Assembly (NCBI GenBank): GCA_021234155.1
Contig: JAJEKV010000011.1
Coordinates: 22,270,416 to 22,334,415 of the forward strand
From: Isoetes taiwanensis
Lineage: Eukaryota > Streptophyta > Lycopodiopsida > Isoetales > Isoetaceae
Direction of reading: 5' to 3'
Length of the DNA stretch: 64,000 bases
Shown here: positions 22,329 to 33,640 of the stretch, piece after piece
How the letters are laid out: the number at the start of each line of letters is the position of its first letter
How positions within the stretch are numbered: position 1 is the stretch's first letter
Notes under the pieces: model-generated
Databases searched by the model: none
What the model saw: the letters and a program-made list of their open reading frames with translations, nothing else
What the model was told of the DNA's origin: nothing
Made by a program: the position numbers and the translations under genes

Positions 22329-22616
22329 CTAGGGGTTCGCAAATGGGCACAAGATAGAGTAGCGAACACTTTCACGTACAGCCCTGACGAGCTTGTATCG
22401 TGCCCGGGCCTGGACGATAACAGGTTGGTAGTCTAGCGTTGGGCTAATGATAAGGAGATTAAAGAGCCTCCTTAATGCATAGAAGATCTGCCACAAGTGA
22501 TCGTTGGCATCCTCGAAAGCTTCGTGCCTTGACATGTCCCAATAGTCCCATATGCGGCGAAGAGTCTGTCGCAGATCCTCATAAGCACGATCACGGAGAA
22601 TGTCGATGATTTCCAA
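22329..22616 (-). pseudogene. end of the ORF upstream of gag in element A
   Basis: It reads EIIDILRDRAYEDLRQTLRRIWDYW and onward to VRESVRYSILCPFANP, stop. It matches the third pre-gag ORF of element B (49454-49923) almost throughout. The LTR of element C cuts it at 22616. This shows that the pre-gag ORF is a family feature and not a one-off. Confidence 0.75.
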
Positions 22617-24234
22617 TGTGACGCTCCCTGCTAAATATACGGCGCCCGGCCGTACACTCGGCAGGAAATCCCCCATCCGGTCCATCAACCGCATGGGCCC
22701 TCCGTCTAACCCGCACTCTGAGAGAATTCTAGTGCGGGCAGGGGACATGAAGGTGTCTTGCGCGCCCTTCCCCTATGGGCTCCTATCACAGCAGAAGCAT
22801 AAACAATGTCAGAACTAGCAATAACAATACAACATACTACCTCGAAGGGTAGTCCATCACATATCCATAAGAGCAAAGAAGATAATCATAAACCATAAAA
22901 CATAAGAGCTCCTACCCATGGCTCTGACTCATAAGAAGGATGACCGACCGCTAGGCCTCAAGATAGAGCGGGATCGAGTCATAACAATGGCGGTGGCATA
23001 AGACAATGGCTAGGGTTGACCACTCCATCTGCCCCTCCCGTGCATACTTTGCGGTCTGCATGACTCTAGCCTTCCTGATCACGCAATCCCATGGCATCAC
23101 CCATCGGGACTACTCCAGGTTGCATCTCCCCAGTCCGCCGAGGCGGGAAGGGTTGCATCTCCCCTTCCCGGGGTCTAGAGGTTCCACGGGCGCTAGAGAA
23201 TCGTGGCGACACACATCATTCATACCCGATGAACCCCCAAAACAAGAGCCAAGCCGACACTTGCAACTCTTGAGAGGCGACACCATCGCCCAGAGGTGTC
23301 GGACCCATGCTCGCCCACCCTGGTGACCGACCATAAGCCTAGCTCACTATGGGATCCCCCGTAGCCCCCCACTCCTGCGGGGATCCTCCCTCCGCGTTGC
23401 CTCTAGCCCCGTTGTGTAGTGCTTGAGTCGGATCATAGCCTCCATAGCCGGTGGGTTCCTATGCACAGGCCGCAACTAATAGGAACTAAGGGATCTAATC
23501 TAGGAGCATACTACATATGGCTCTAGGTCTCTACCCCCCTTCCCAATACAAGAGGAGCAAACATGATCAACCATCGTCACATAATCATCACATCATGAGA
23601 ATAATCATAAGAACATCTTAACCTAATCATACAAATCTAACTTACAGTTAGGGTTCCTTGATTAGGGTTCAAGATGATGCATGAGGGTTCTAGGATGGCT
23701 CTACCCTAGATTCAAGATACTAACTCATCTAGAATGTTAATTCCAGATGAACTACTATGACTACTACTCTACATACCTGCTCCTGAAGCACTCCCTCCCA
23801 ATCTTGGCGTCTCCATGGCCTTCGAAGTGTTCGAGGTAGCTCCCACTCCTGCTGATGCGCTCACGCTCCGGGGGCTGCTGTGCTAGGCTATGCCACAGCA
23901 GACGGTTCTCGAAACGGAGTTTCGAGCGCGAAGAAGGTTCCCAGACTATTGGAGCCAGAAAAGAGGCCTAGGGTTAGGGTTTAGGCCTTTATAGGTTAGG
24001 GTTCACATGTTATGCCACGTGGCTCCAATAGGGTAAGACTGTGTGGCGGGTGCCCAATAGGTTAAGGCCACGTGGAAAATGGTCTTAACCTAAGGTTGGC
24101 TAAGTTATATGAATAACTTAGTCATGCCCCCTAGTGCCACAATCTATGGTATACAAGGCTATGAAGATAGACTTGTATAGTGACGGGTCCAGGAATATAC
24201 GTATTTATAGCGTATATTCCCCTGGAACGTCATA
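22617..24234 (-). repeat. 3' LTR of element C
   Basis: It begins TGTGACGCTCCCTG and ends GGAACGTCATA, about 1618 bp. The termini agree with the A/B family, but the body is much diverged ('cccggccgtacactcggcagg' and onward). It is followed by 'ttctcccccccttaggacaatgctgtcctcagcatt', the same arrangement as after the LTR of element A. Confidence 0.75.
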
Positions 24235-25139
24235 TTCTCCCCCCCTTAGGACAATGCTGTCCTCAGCATTGCGCTAAGGTGACGAACCTACTCTACTCCT
24301 ACAAGAATATATGAACTTAACTCTATTGAAAAGATCAACTTTTCGTTAATTACTTATTATGTAATTATAAAGCTATATTTATAAGTTATACAAAATTATA
24401 TAGTTATAACAACTATTATTATCAAAGTATACACATAATATTATTACAACAAATTTAGGAGTTCATAGTTAGTCTAAAATCTATGACTCCTATCTTCTCG
24501 TAACGTGCTCCCTCCTTCATGCTTCCCTTCACTGGCCTGCACAAGTAGCACATTACGTTATATAAGTTAATAAGTTTGTGGTTTTAGGGGACCACCCCCC
24601 TTACCTACCTCCTTGAGCCGAACTACTAACTCAAGGTTACCCTACTACCTTGCACTCGATCATGGCCCTTTCGGATTTGAGCTTAAGGACCATTTAAGAT
24701 GATCCTATCATCGCCCATGATCAAGTGCTACCTTGTACTCGGTTACCCGGTGCCGAGTACCCCTAGTGCATCATGCCCCAAGGGTTTTAAGCTAGGGAAC
24801 GTCTCACGATTCCATCATCGCGCATGATCACTTTGACCTTCACCATGACCCTCCTACGGCCAGGTGTGCGTACCCCGCATCGCTGCATATAGAGAGCATC
24901 CCATCGATGTCCCATCATCGCCCACCATGCCTCAATCCTCACTCACATGACCCTAATGGTCATGCGCACCTCTTGGTGCGTGCTGGCCTAGAGAATGCCT
25001 TAAAGGCGTATCCCATCATCGCCCACACGTTCCAAGATTCTGGCACATGCACTCTACTAACTAGAATACATGAGCCGAACTTAAAACTAACTAAGAAACA
25101 TACTAAGCTAACCTCCCGGCAAGTCGGCGCCGATCAATT
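24235..25139. other. 3' non-coding region of element C
   Basis: The plus-strand frame 24907-25170 has no motif. Repeated words (cccatcatcgcccac..., 24700-25030) are noticeable but imperfect. Confidence 0.4.
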
Positions 25140-26325
25140 GGGAGACGACTACCCATCAACTCCTTCATAAACTCGGGTATTGCTTCTCCAAATCTTACTT
25201 CAATACCCAGATCGTGTCTTCCACGGGCAAGTGATTCCACTTGACCAACTACTGGAGGAATTTAGATCACCTAGTCCTCTTGAATGACTTTTCAGGCACA
25301 ATTTCAACTTGATCCTCCGTCATTTCCAACAAAGTTGGAGTATCCAAAACCTCCTCAGGGTTAGGATCGTGCCTTTTCAATAGACTCACATGGAAGACCT
25401 TAAGGTGGGCTGAGAGATCCAACTTGTAGGCTTGGGAGCCCACTCCTCTCCAAGATCTTGAACGGAGCGGCCCACCTAGGGGCGAGCTTCTTACAATTGC
25501 CGATGCGAAGCTTCCCTTGCTTAGCCTTTACTTGAGCCAAACTTTATCTCTCACAACAAAACAACTCTCGAGGAGTTTTATGTCTATCTGCTAGACTCTT
25601 CAGATGTACCCATGCTGTTTGAAGATATTCCCACACTTCTACCAAAAGCTACCGCTGGATTTGTTGAGAAACTTCCACCTAGGGCACTAGATTATGCCAC
25701 ATAACTAGGGTCAAGCATTGATAACTCATGAATCGATCATGGAGGAGACATCTTCGATGACTCTTGCTTCATATTATTGTATGCGTAATTGACCGGTGGA
25801 TGTACTCGCCCATTTGGATTACTTGTTCCAATCATAGTTTCTCAACGTGCTTCCAAAATTGTGTTGGTGCGGTCCCTTTGCGATTTGATCTGCAAATGAT
25901 AAGCAAAACTCATCAACAAGTTGGTGCAGCTCGTGTTGAAGAAGTCTTGCTAAACGTCGCTAAAGAACTTCGGATCTCTTTTGGTGATGATCGACCTGTG
26001 CATTTCCATGCAGCCTAAAAGATCTCTTATGTAGACCACACGGCTAGAGCCAAGGCGGTGTCTATGGTGTGGCATGGCAAGCATATGTGCCCTTTTGCTA
26101 AGCTATATACCACAACCATCAAGGCTTCAAAGCTTCTTGTTGTCCTTGGGAGGCCAACTATAAAACCCATGCTGATGACTTCCCACTTGGTGTCTGGCAC
26201 CGCCCTTGATGACTCCTGGAATTCGAAGTTGTTCCGCCCTTGTCTGCTGGCTGCACTGACATTCTTGGATATGTCTGATTATCTGCTTCTTCATATGCCA
26301 CAACTCAGTCTGCTCTATCTTGAGG
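25140..26325 (-). pseudogene. degenerate integrase/chromodomain of element C
   Basis: On the minus strand near 26127-26300 the frame reads WHMKKQIIRHIQECQCSQQTRAEQLRIPG, matching the integrase HHCC finger and linker of element A (MKKDIARYIKQCQVCQQTK...). Further downstream, segments for the GPF-like region, the 'KVFHVSLL' stretch and the chromodomain can be aligned by nucleotide words (for example 'gtccaaaacctcctcagggtta'). There are many stops and shifts. Confidence 0.6.
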
Positions 26326-26659
26326 CCTAGCCGGTCAGTCATCCTCCTTACGAGTCTGAGTCTGGGTAGGAGCTCTCATGTTTTACGGTTTATGATTATC
26401 ATCTTTGCACTTGTGGATATGTGATGGACTACCCTTCGAGGTAGTATTTGTAGTGTTGATGCTAGTTCTGACGTGTTTATCGCTTCCGCTGTTATAGGAG
26501 CCCATAGGGGAAGGGCGCACAAGACACCTTCGTGTCCCCTCCCCGCACTAGGGTCACCTTAAAGTGCGGGGTAGACGAAGGGCCTGTGCGGTTGTTGAGC
26601 CGGACGGGGGATTTCCTGCTGAGTGTACGGCTGGGCACCGTATGTTTAGCGAGGAGCGT
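26326..26659 (+). repeat. 3' end of an LTR in plus orientation (element D)
   Basis: This is the reverse complement of the first ~340 bp of the element C LTR (22617-22958), ending GGAGCGTCACA at 26659. It is therefore the terminal part of a related LTR lying in the opposite direction. LINE-2 RT sequence starts on the next base ('ggttcccatacac'). The other end of this element is missing. Confidence 0.7.
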
Positions 26660-28258
26660 CACAGGTTCCCATACACAAAAGTGGCTCAATAACTGATGTC
26701 AATAACTACAGAACTCTTATGGTGAGCAACGTGTTTTCAAAACTATTAGCCACAATTCTGGAGAAGAAGATAAGTAAATGGGCAGAGGAGCATGGGGTGC
26801 GGGCTGAGACTCAGGCAGGATTCTGACCACATAGATCTACCATAGATCATTTGCTTACCTTGAAGTCCATCTTCGACTGAGTGAAAGGTACGAAAAAACC
26901 AGTTTATGTCTCTTTTGTTGACTTCAAAAAAGCTTTTGATAAAGTCCCGAGAGTGAAACTTTGGGAAAGACTAGAAAAATTACAGGTGTCCGAGCATTTA
27001 AGACATGCAGTCTATGTGTTATATGAGAAGGTACTGGTCCAATTATCGTTTTCTCTCTTTCTAGATATGCAAGATTGTGTTGAAAGCAATGTTGGAGTAA
27101 AGCAAGGATGTCCAATGTCCCCGACATTGTTTGGTCTATTCATTGACAGTCTCGAAAGGTGGCTGCAACAAAATGGCAATGGAGGCACGGAATTAAATGG
27201 GTATGTGGTTCAGTTGCTCATGTATGCAGATGATGTTGTTATTTTTGCACGCACACGAGAGCACATGCAACGTCATTTGGATAGTTTAGCGAGATTTTGT
27301 GATGAAACAGGCATGCAAGTGAACTTGGAAAAAACAAATATCATGACCGTTGGAGCTCTCAAGCAAGATTTTCCATTCAAATATAAGGGCAACATTATAA
27401 AAACATGTGAAACGTATAAGTACTTGGGACTAATAATAAGCAGGAATCACAAGTGGAATACATGTATTGCACAAAGAACTGAAGGCGGGCTAAAGGCCCT
27501 ATATGCTATGCAAAGTATGTGCAGGAAAATATTCTTATGGTCATGGCAGCTCAAGATGAGACTTTTTCAGTCATTAGTTCAGAGTGTTGTTCTATATGGG
27601 TGTGAAATTTGGGGACCGAGCTTGCCACAATGCTTATGGGAAGACATTGAACAAGTGTTGAAAAAAATTTTGCGCTTGGAATTGGGTGTGAAGGTTCAGA
27701 CCCCATGCCTGATGATGCTAGCTGAATGCGTCTTGAAGGTGAAACGATCCTTAGATGTATCAGATATCTAAAGAAAGTGAGACTTATGGATAATGTTAGA
27801 CTCCCACACTCTGCCATGTTAGCTAGCGAAGAAAAGGGATGGTTTGCAGATGTAAAGAGATGGTTCAGCAAGTGGGACATCAAATGGGAAGATGCAGTCT
27901 TAGTTGATGATAAGAAGCTCAGGCAGTGGGTTCATGTGAAAGTAAAGGCAAAATTATGGCAGAATCCGAAGACTAAGATGGTCTTATATAGACAAAATAT
28001 GAATCCTAATCTAGATACAGCTGCTTACTTGCAGGAGAATATTTCTATCAAGAAAAGACATAACATCTGTAGAATGCATCTTAGTTCACATCGTCTTGGA
28101 GTCGAAGTGGGGAGATGGGGACAGCATATCCCGCGAACAATGCGAGATTGTAAAATTTGCGGTGGAGGAGAGGTAGAAGATGAAGAACATTTCCTCTTAA
28201 AATGCCCAGCATACACTTTGATAAGAACCAGATTTGACATAGTAGCAGATGATCTTAA
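26660..28258 (+). pseudogene. LINE-2 reverse transcriptase and C-terminal domain
   Basis: Nearly identical to LINE-1. It starts inside the VPIHKSG block and has the RT motifs FVDFKKAFDKVPR, GVKQGCPMSPTLFG and YADDVVIF. A TGA stands in the AGF motif (about 26823), a second stop at 26879, and the same frame break near 27735 as LINE-1, after which the frame continues at 27726-28258 with CKICGGGEVEDEEHFLLKC. At 28258 a DNA transposon interrupts the codons following DIVADDL. Confidence 0.8.
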
Positions 28259-29898
28259 CACTAGAGTCGTCACATGACGTACCAGAAAAGGTGCATTTGC
28301 ATTGTTCGCGTTAAAATTCACATAAAATCAGGGGTTCAATAATCAGTCAAACCCTTCTTAGATGTTAATATATGGCAGTCATGTTGCATGGGAAAAATAC
28401 CTAAAAATCTATTGGTCCCCATTCATGAGAGTTACACTTAGGTAAACCCAAGGGGGTCAAGTCTGTTTCGTTACATGTTTAGATAAAGTAAAACTGTCTC
28501 GGCAAGACAATTTTTATGATTTTTTTCATTATTTTTGTATTTTTCACGAGTTAGAGAGTAAGATACAAAAAACTGCACCTCAATCCGAGGTCTGAGAAGG
28601 GAGATAGGGTTGTTTGAATATGACAGGGTCAAAACTGCTGCTTGTCTTCTGTGAACCAATACTGGTTTCCAGAAAGTTGTTCCCAAATCAAATCTCTAAC
28701 TTTTGTAGGAAAATACAACTTGCTTTATCTAAGAAAAATGTCCATTAGCCTTGATGATGAGGTTTTGATTTTCTTTTATTTTTTCAATTACAAGTGAATG
28801 ATAACTTATGTCTATATAGGAGCTGTTGGATAGGCATATTCACCCCTTATTCCTTAATCTACACCGTACGTAAAGTTCCTCATTTGTGGGGTATGCAAGT
28901 ACAAAATTTGCTATACTGTATAATAAGATTCACAAAATACTATAAGATTTCAAGCGGAATACTATATGGTGTTGATTTTGTACGTGCAAAATACAATTAT
29001 GGGGGCTCTCGCTGCCCTACGTCACCCCCCGTGTGAATATGCACCCAAACCAAAGGGGGTTTAAGGGGGATTTTAATTTAAATGTGTTGGACCCAATGGT
29101 TGTGTTAATTGATGTCAATGGTAGTTATGTGTTGGTTGTTAATGTCAATGGTTGTTATGTGTTGGTTGTTATGTGTTGGCTGTTATGTGTTGGGGGATTT
29201 AATTTTTATATGTTGGATGTTAATGGTTTGTGTTGCAAAAAAACTTTTTTGGCCCCGAAGACGTCCCCCCGGTGTGACAAGACAAAAATTTTAGAATTCA
29301 AACCAGAAAAAAACTATAATTCATTTGAGGCTTTCATCACCTGTAGCTTTTGAATTTCATCACAATAAAACAAATAGAAAATAAGTAAAATTTACCATAA
29401 AGATAGAGCAGATTGATCCCATTATTCTGAAAGTCATAATTTTTGCAACAATCATACACAAACATTTTTCAACTGGAATTTAACAGCAGCCTTTGGCCTC
29501 CATGGATTCTTGTGGTGAGAAACTTTTCTGCTTGTTAGCACAAGGATCTAGAAGCCTTGGAATTTGCTTAATAACTACCTCAAAATCTAAAAATGCATGG
29601 TAAGTTTTTTCAACCTTTATTCGGAATGAGCCATAAAACAATATCCAATAGCGCAATCCTGTATTAATCAGCTGGTAGGACGTGAAAGCCTACCAAACCC
29701 GGCCGAAAAATTGCTGTTTTAGCATAGATAACTTAACCAAACATATCCATATCATACACTATCAAAAAGATCTCGGAGAGAGCTTTCCAACGCAATAAAA
29801 ATCATCTCAAACAGAGCTCTGGATCAAAAGTTATGATAAGAAATGTGTTGACGGCGGGGAAACTGCACTACATGCGCCCTTCAAGCCCTTCATGTGCC

Positions 29899-30069
29899 CA
29901 TTATGCACCACACACACAAAAAGATGGCTTTTGTTGTGAGCCATTGGTTGTTGACCATTATGCACCACACGCACAAAAAGAGGCCTTTTGTTGTGAGCCA
30001 TTGGTTGTTGAGCATTATGCACCACACGCACAAAAAAAGGGTTTTTGTTGTGAGCCATTGGTTGTTGAC
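29899..30069. repeat. 57-bp tandem repeat, three units
   Basis: Units 29899-29955, 29956-30012 and 30013-30069 start 'cattatgcaccacacgcaca' and differ at a few bases. Because 57 is a multiple of three, several frames stay open across the array and mimic a repetitive protein. Confidence 0.9.
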
Positions 30070-30654
30070 CATTGGAAAAAAAACAGCTAAAATCAATGGC
30101 TCAGAAATGGTGCACTCTAGATGTACGCATTAGTACATCCATTTGAATACATCACGAAATCATAGGAAAACCTTAGTGAAAAGCGTACAAAAACACAAAG
30201 AAAATCCCCTGTTATTATGCTACATATTGAAAGGTTACCACGATATGGAATCACCCCAAAAACAAACACGTAAAAAAAGCATAGCGTTTGTTTTCAAGAA
30301 ATCAAGAAAGGTTCGTATTACCTGAGACCATTACCGGTCCACCTTCTTTTTAAAATTAAGAACTCCCTCATGTTAATCAATTTCAGTTTCAATTGCGGGA
30401 TATAAGCACCTCATGAGCTACTCTATTCATTAAAAATAATCAATGCTCCTGATCTTGAGGTTTAGCATAAACTTTCTAGTGTTCATTCCAAGTTATCTGT
30501 TAGAGTACGTGTTCCATGGATTTCGTAAACCTATTATTGAATGGTGAACTCAAAACTTGTATTTTTTATCTTCTCAAGTTGTGGAAGCAATGCAAAAGAA
30601 TGAAAAACAAATATAAAAAACTAGAACTATGAAAAATAAAGATAGACTGCTATG

Positions 30655-30724
30655 TCTGTTTCCCATAACCCGATTGGGTTCCGTGGACGTTAAAATTTCC
30701 TTCCTTCCTTCCTTCCTTCCTTCC
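30655..30724 (+). repeat. non-LTR 3' terminus with (TTCC)n tail
   Basis: 'gggttccgtggacgttaaaat' is followed by TTCC repeats (30697-30724). It is another copy of the GGACGTTAAAA terminus and lies inside the DNA transposon. Confidence 0.6.
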
Positions 30725-32239
30725 ATTGCTGGTCCACATGGCTTATGATCATTCAAGAAGCCAGAACATCCTCATCTTAATTAGTTGGTTGCTAGAATTG
30801 CATTATTTAATGGTAAAGTTGAAGCACAAGCAAACTGAACCTATATGAATCTCCACTCATCCTTCCAAAAATTATGTTAGAGAAGGTAGAAAATCACCAT
30901 ATCATTGTATATGTGACAAATGAACAATAAATAAAATTGGTAATCATAATTAGAGAGATTTAATTCTATACCCAATTCGTTAATTGTGGACCATAATGGT
31001 CCATGCCCATTTATATTCAAATCTTACATATAGTAGTATGTTATTTTTAACAAAGAAATTGAGATCTATGTTGCCAATGAAGCTTGAACCCATAAAAATT
31101 ATAGTCTATCATGAAAGACAAACTAAAGTTACTATTATTATACCTAAAGTAGGAACTCTTAAGCAGCAAACACGTGTACTAAGTTTATGATAGTAAAAAA
31201 TAAGAAGATTTCATCGTGTGTTTTGCACTAAGACGATACAAACTATATTTTAAACTTCTATTAGATGTTTCGTCAATCATGAGTTGAAAAAGAATGCTAT
31301 CTTGCTTTAAAATATGGCAAGCCTAAGTACAAACCAGAAATGGTCCATGTCTATTTTAAATCAAATCTTGTACATAATATGTTACTTTAACATGAAATTC
31401 AAGATCTATGTTGCCAAGGAAGGGTGACATTCATAAAAAAATATTGCCTACCATAAAAGATGAGTTTTTTGTATTATTACCTTAGCTAAACTCTAATTTT
31501 GTGTAGTGGCAACCACTTCTAAATGTAAAGAATACATGGTTATTCACCATATTTAAGTTCATAAAATTCTTTATTATGAATGTATAAGTGGAATGAATGG
31601 AGTGCATCATTTATTGCCCTTAGAAAGCTTATATATGAGTTTAGTTAAACCACGTTAGTTCTATTTTTGTCCTGGATTCTGTATCGAATCTTCTTTAGTG
31701 AAAATTGAGATCAACATGACTTATAGACACTTCAAAAAATTATTGGACTACAGCTCTTAGAGTTGACAACTTATGGCCGCAAGGCTTACGTCAAAACTTG
31801 TTATAGTAAAGGAGAAACAATTCACAACCTCAAACAGCTTTTTTGAGCTAAAAATGGTTTGACGACTTCATATAATGCCATCTAATAGCAATGAAACATG
31901 AAAACATGCAAATCAACATGTTTTATCATAAAACGTCAATTACTTTCAATTTTAGAAACGTTTGGACCCCTTTATGCTAGAAAGTTTGAAGAATGCAGTT
32001 CTGGCCTGGCATAAAAACTGCTGAATTCAATGAGGTTTGGGCAATCACCACAATATATCAGTAAATCTATTGGTCATGAAATTCTCCATGGCCATAAAGA
32101 ATCGAGTGAAGATTCCAAAAGTGGTGGTAGCTTGTGAAATGGAAATTTCTCTTGTTAGATACCTGGTTTAAGTGGCAGAGGGTATGCTGGACCAATTCTG
32201 GTGGATGAACCCAGAATAGTTCCAGTAACAACTCTAGTG

Positions 32240-32500
32240 TTAATACGTTCTTTTCATTAAAGGCAAATAAAATAGGATCTTATATGATAGAAACCTTACA
32301 ATATAGAGAAACTTATGTAAAAAGTTTAAACGTTTTATTGGATGATAACGAGAGTATGAGTGAAAGTGAGGAGCTAGATGAGGACTCAGAGACTCATCTA
32401 TTATTCTATGATGATGTCTAAAATTTGTCGTCTGTTAGGCCTGAGAGGCCTCCCATAGACATAATACATTTCATTTCATTTCTCTCTCATGTGGCTTTGA
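32240..32500 (+). pseudogene. LINE-2 C-terminus and 3' end
   Basis: It resumes with TRYVLFI-type frame equivalents of LINE-1 (residues after DDLS). It runs through IETLQYRETYVKSLNVLLDD to the same stop (about 32420), then the same 'tttgtcgtctgttaggcctg' 3' UTR, a CATTT tail and 'ctttgactagcctgtagat'. It shows that the 4-kb insert at 28259 is a clean insertion. Confidence 0.8.
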
Positions 32501-32615
32501 CTAGCCTGTAGATGCTTCTTGCTATCTATCTCTCCACTTGGAACAGGTTGCGGCAGCAGGACTGTCAAGCCTTTTGAACTGTTCCCCCGAGCCCGTGCCA
32601 TAATGATTCTTTCCC

Positions 32616-32790
32616 ATCTCAAGACTGATCGACCTCGATCATCTGCCTTGCGGAAATAATTTCTTTGCTTCCTATCTCAAGACTGATCGAACTCGATCAT
32701 TTGCCTTGCGAGAATAAGTTCTTTAAAGACTGATCGAACTCGATCATCTATCTTAAAGAATTCGATCCCTTCTCAAAGACTAATCGTACC
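32616..32790. repeat. minisatellite, about 58-bp unit, three units
   Basis: Repeated words 'ctcaagactgatcgaactcgatcat' and 'ttgccttgcggaaataa' with shortened third and fourth copies. Confidence 0.7.
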
Positions 32791-33249
32791 CTATGCACTT
32801 TTCAAAGTAGTCTCCAGACAAATAAAAATGAACAGTCTTTGAATCATATTCTAGAGATTTGTTTATTTGCCAGTTTTGTCATTGAGCTGACGCAAGAGCC
32901 TCTTTATTGTAGTATCCATAATGTAACATGAGCCTAGACTAAAATACATAATGTTGCCTGCATAGGACATGAAATCTCTAATACATCTAGCATGAAAGAA
33001 GTCTTGTGTTTTATCCTGTGCATCTAAATATTTGCCGACGTGTTCATAATCCTAGCTATTATCCTGATCTAGCATATGGATGTCAGTTGAGAAATTTTGT
33101 AGGGAATCCTTCCTCAAAATGAAGGAGGGATGATTGTCTAAATGATGAGCTAGTTGGATTTTAAGCTAACATTATGCATGCTTCTTCCTTCTTACTAATG
33201 TTGCCTCAATTATTTCTTTTCTTATTGGATCACTTATTCATGTTATCAG

Positions 33250-33640
33250 TAGGTTAGGTGAGGGAGGTGAACTTCTCAAGGTTTGTTATCCTCCTTCGAT
33301 TTTTATTATAGTCTTTTCCAGTGCAGAGCTTAGTGTGCTCTTGCTTTATACTCTTGCTTTATAGAGGTGGAGAGTACACCGAGGAGGATGCAAAGACTGT
33401 GCTCTCACAAATTCTTAGTATAGTCGAATTTTGTCATTTTCAAGGTTTTGTCTTTCTTTTATATTGTGATATAAATGCCCATATCCACACAAGAAAATGG
33501 GATGATCTCTTCGAACTGCTAACGTGTTCCTTTTTATTATATGCAAAATTTCTTGTTTACAACAAAAAAGGAGCATGCTCCATCGAAAGCTATTGATTTT
33601 TCTTTATCAAACTTTGTAAAACCAGGTACGCCTTCCATCA
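33250..33640 (+). pseudogene. CDPK-related kinase (CRK-type) pseudogene, three exon pieces
   Basis: Piece 1 ends GEGGELLK at 33280 before a GT. Piece 2 (33363-33446) reads [28 protein letters not shown], preceded by 'tttatag' and followed by GT. Piece 3 (33545-33629) reads [27 protein letters not shown], ending at 'CCAG|GTACG'. The order and the exon joints are those of plant CDPK-related kinases. The catalytic-loop exon part (HRDLKPE) between pieces 2 and 3 is missing, and the metal-binding DFG is DFS, so it cannot be an active kinase. The flanking exons are not recognisable within this interval. Confidence 0.7.

Larger units (their letters stand above)
14476..22616 (-). mobile_element. Ty3/gypsy chromovirus, element A (5' part missing)
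   Basis: A minus-strand element with its 3' LTR at low coordinates, a polypurine tract, chromodomain-integrase, RNase H, RT, protease, gag and the end of an upstream ORF, in that order. It is the same family as element B, with closely similar proteins. At 22616 the upstream ORF is cut by the LTR of element C, and the rest with the 5' LTR is not found. The base run TAACA (14471-14475) precedes the LTR, and its partner copy is lost. Confidence 0.85.
22617..26325 (-). mobile_element. Ty3/gypsy element C nested in element A (truncated)
   Basis: A second, more diverged element of the same superfamily, minus strand. It has a 3' LTR at 22617-24234, PPT-like purines in element orientation, about 0.9 kb of non-coding sequence, then degenerate chromodomain/integrase sequence up to about 26325. 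There it stops abruptly against an LTR piece in the opposite orientation (element D). It interrupts the pre-gag ORF of element A. Confidence 0.7.
28259..32239. mobile_element. 3.98-kb TIR DNA transposon, CACTA-like ends, non-autonomous
   Basis: It starts CACTAGAGTCGTCAC and ends with the complement of CACTAGAGTTGTTAC, giving 13 of 15 matching terminal bases. It is flanked by TTAA on both sides (28255-28258, 32240-32243). The empty site is known from LINE-1, where 'gatcttagtacg' is uninterrupted. CACTA ends suggest En/Spm, but a 4-bp TTAA duplication is the piggyBac rule. With one extra end base, a 3-bp duplication (TTA or TAA) is equally possible. No transposase is visible inside, so it depends on another element. 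Confidence 0.75.
13676..32500 (+). mobile_element. LINE-2, interrupted into three blocks
   Basis: I infer one LINE of the LINE-1 family lying head-to-tail behind LINE-1. Its endonuclease start is at 13690-14475, the RT and most of the C-terminus at 26660-28258, and the last 60 codons plus 3' end at 32240-32500. The gaps are filled by Ty3 elements A, C and D (14476-26659) and by a DNA transposon (28259-32239). About 0.7-0.8 kb between endonuclease and RT is missing and was presumably lost with a deletion between nested elements. Confidence 0.6.

Noticed and set aside
14476-24234. LTRs at 14476 and 22617 as the pair of one element
   Set aside because: They have the same orientation and family-like ends but are too diverged; each is followed by its own PPT-like tract, and the second cuts the ORF of the first element.
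29831-30133. Repetitive proteins in three frames
   Set aside because: They are produced by the 57-bp tandem repeat whose length is a multiple of three.
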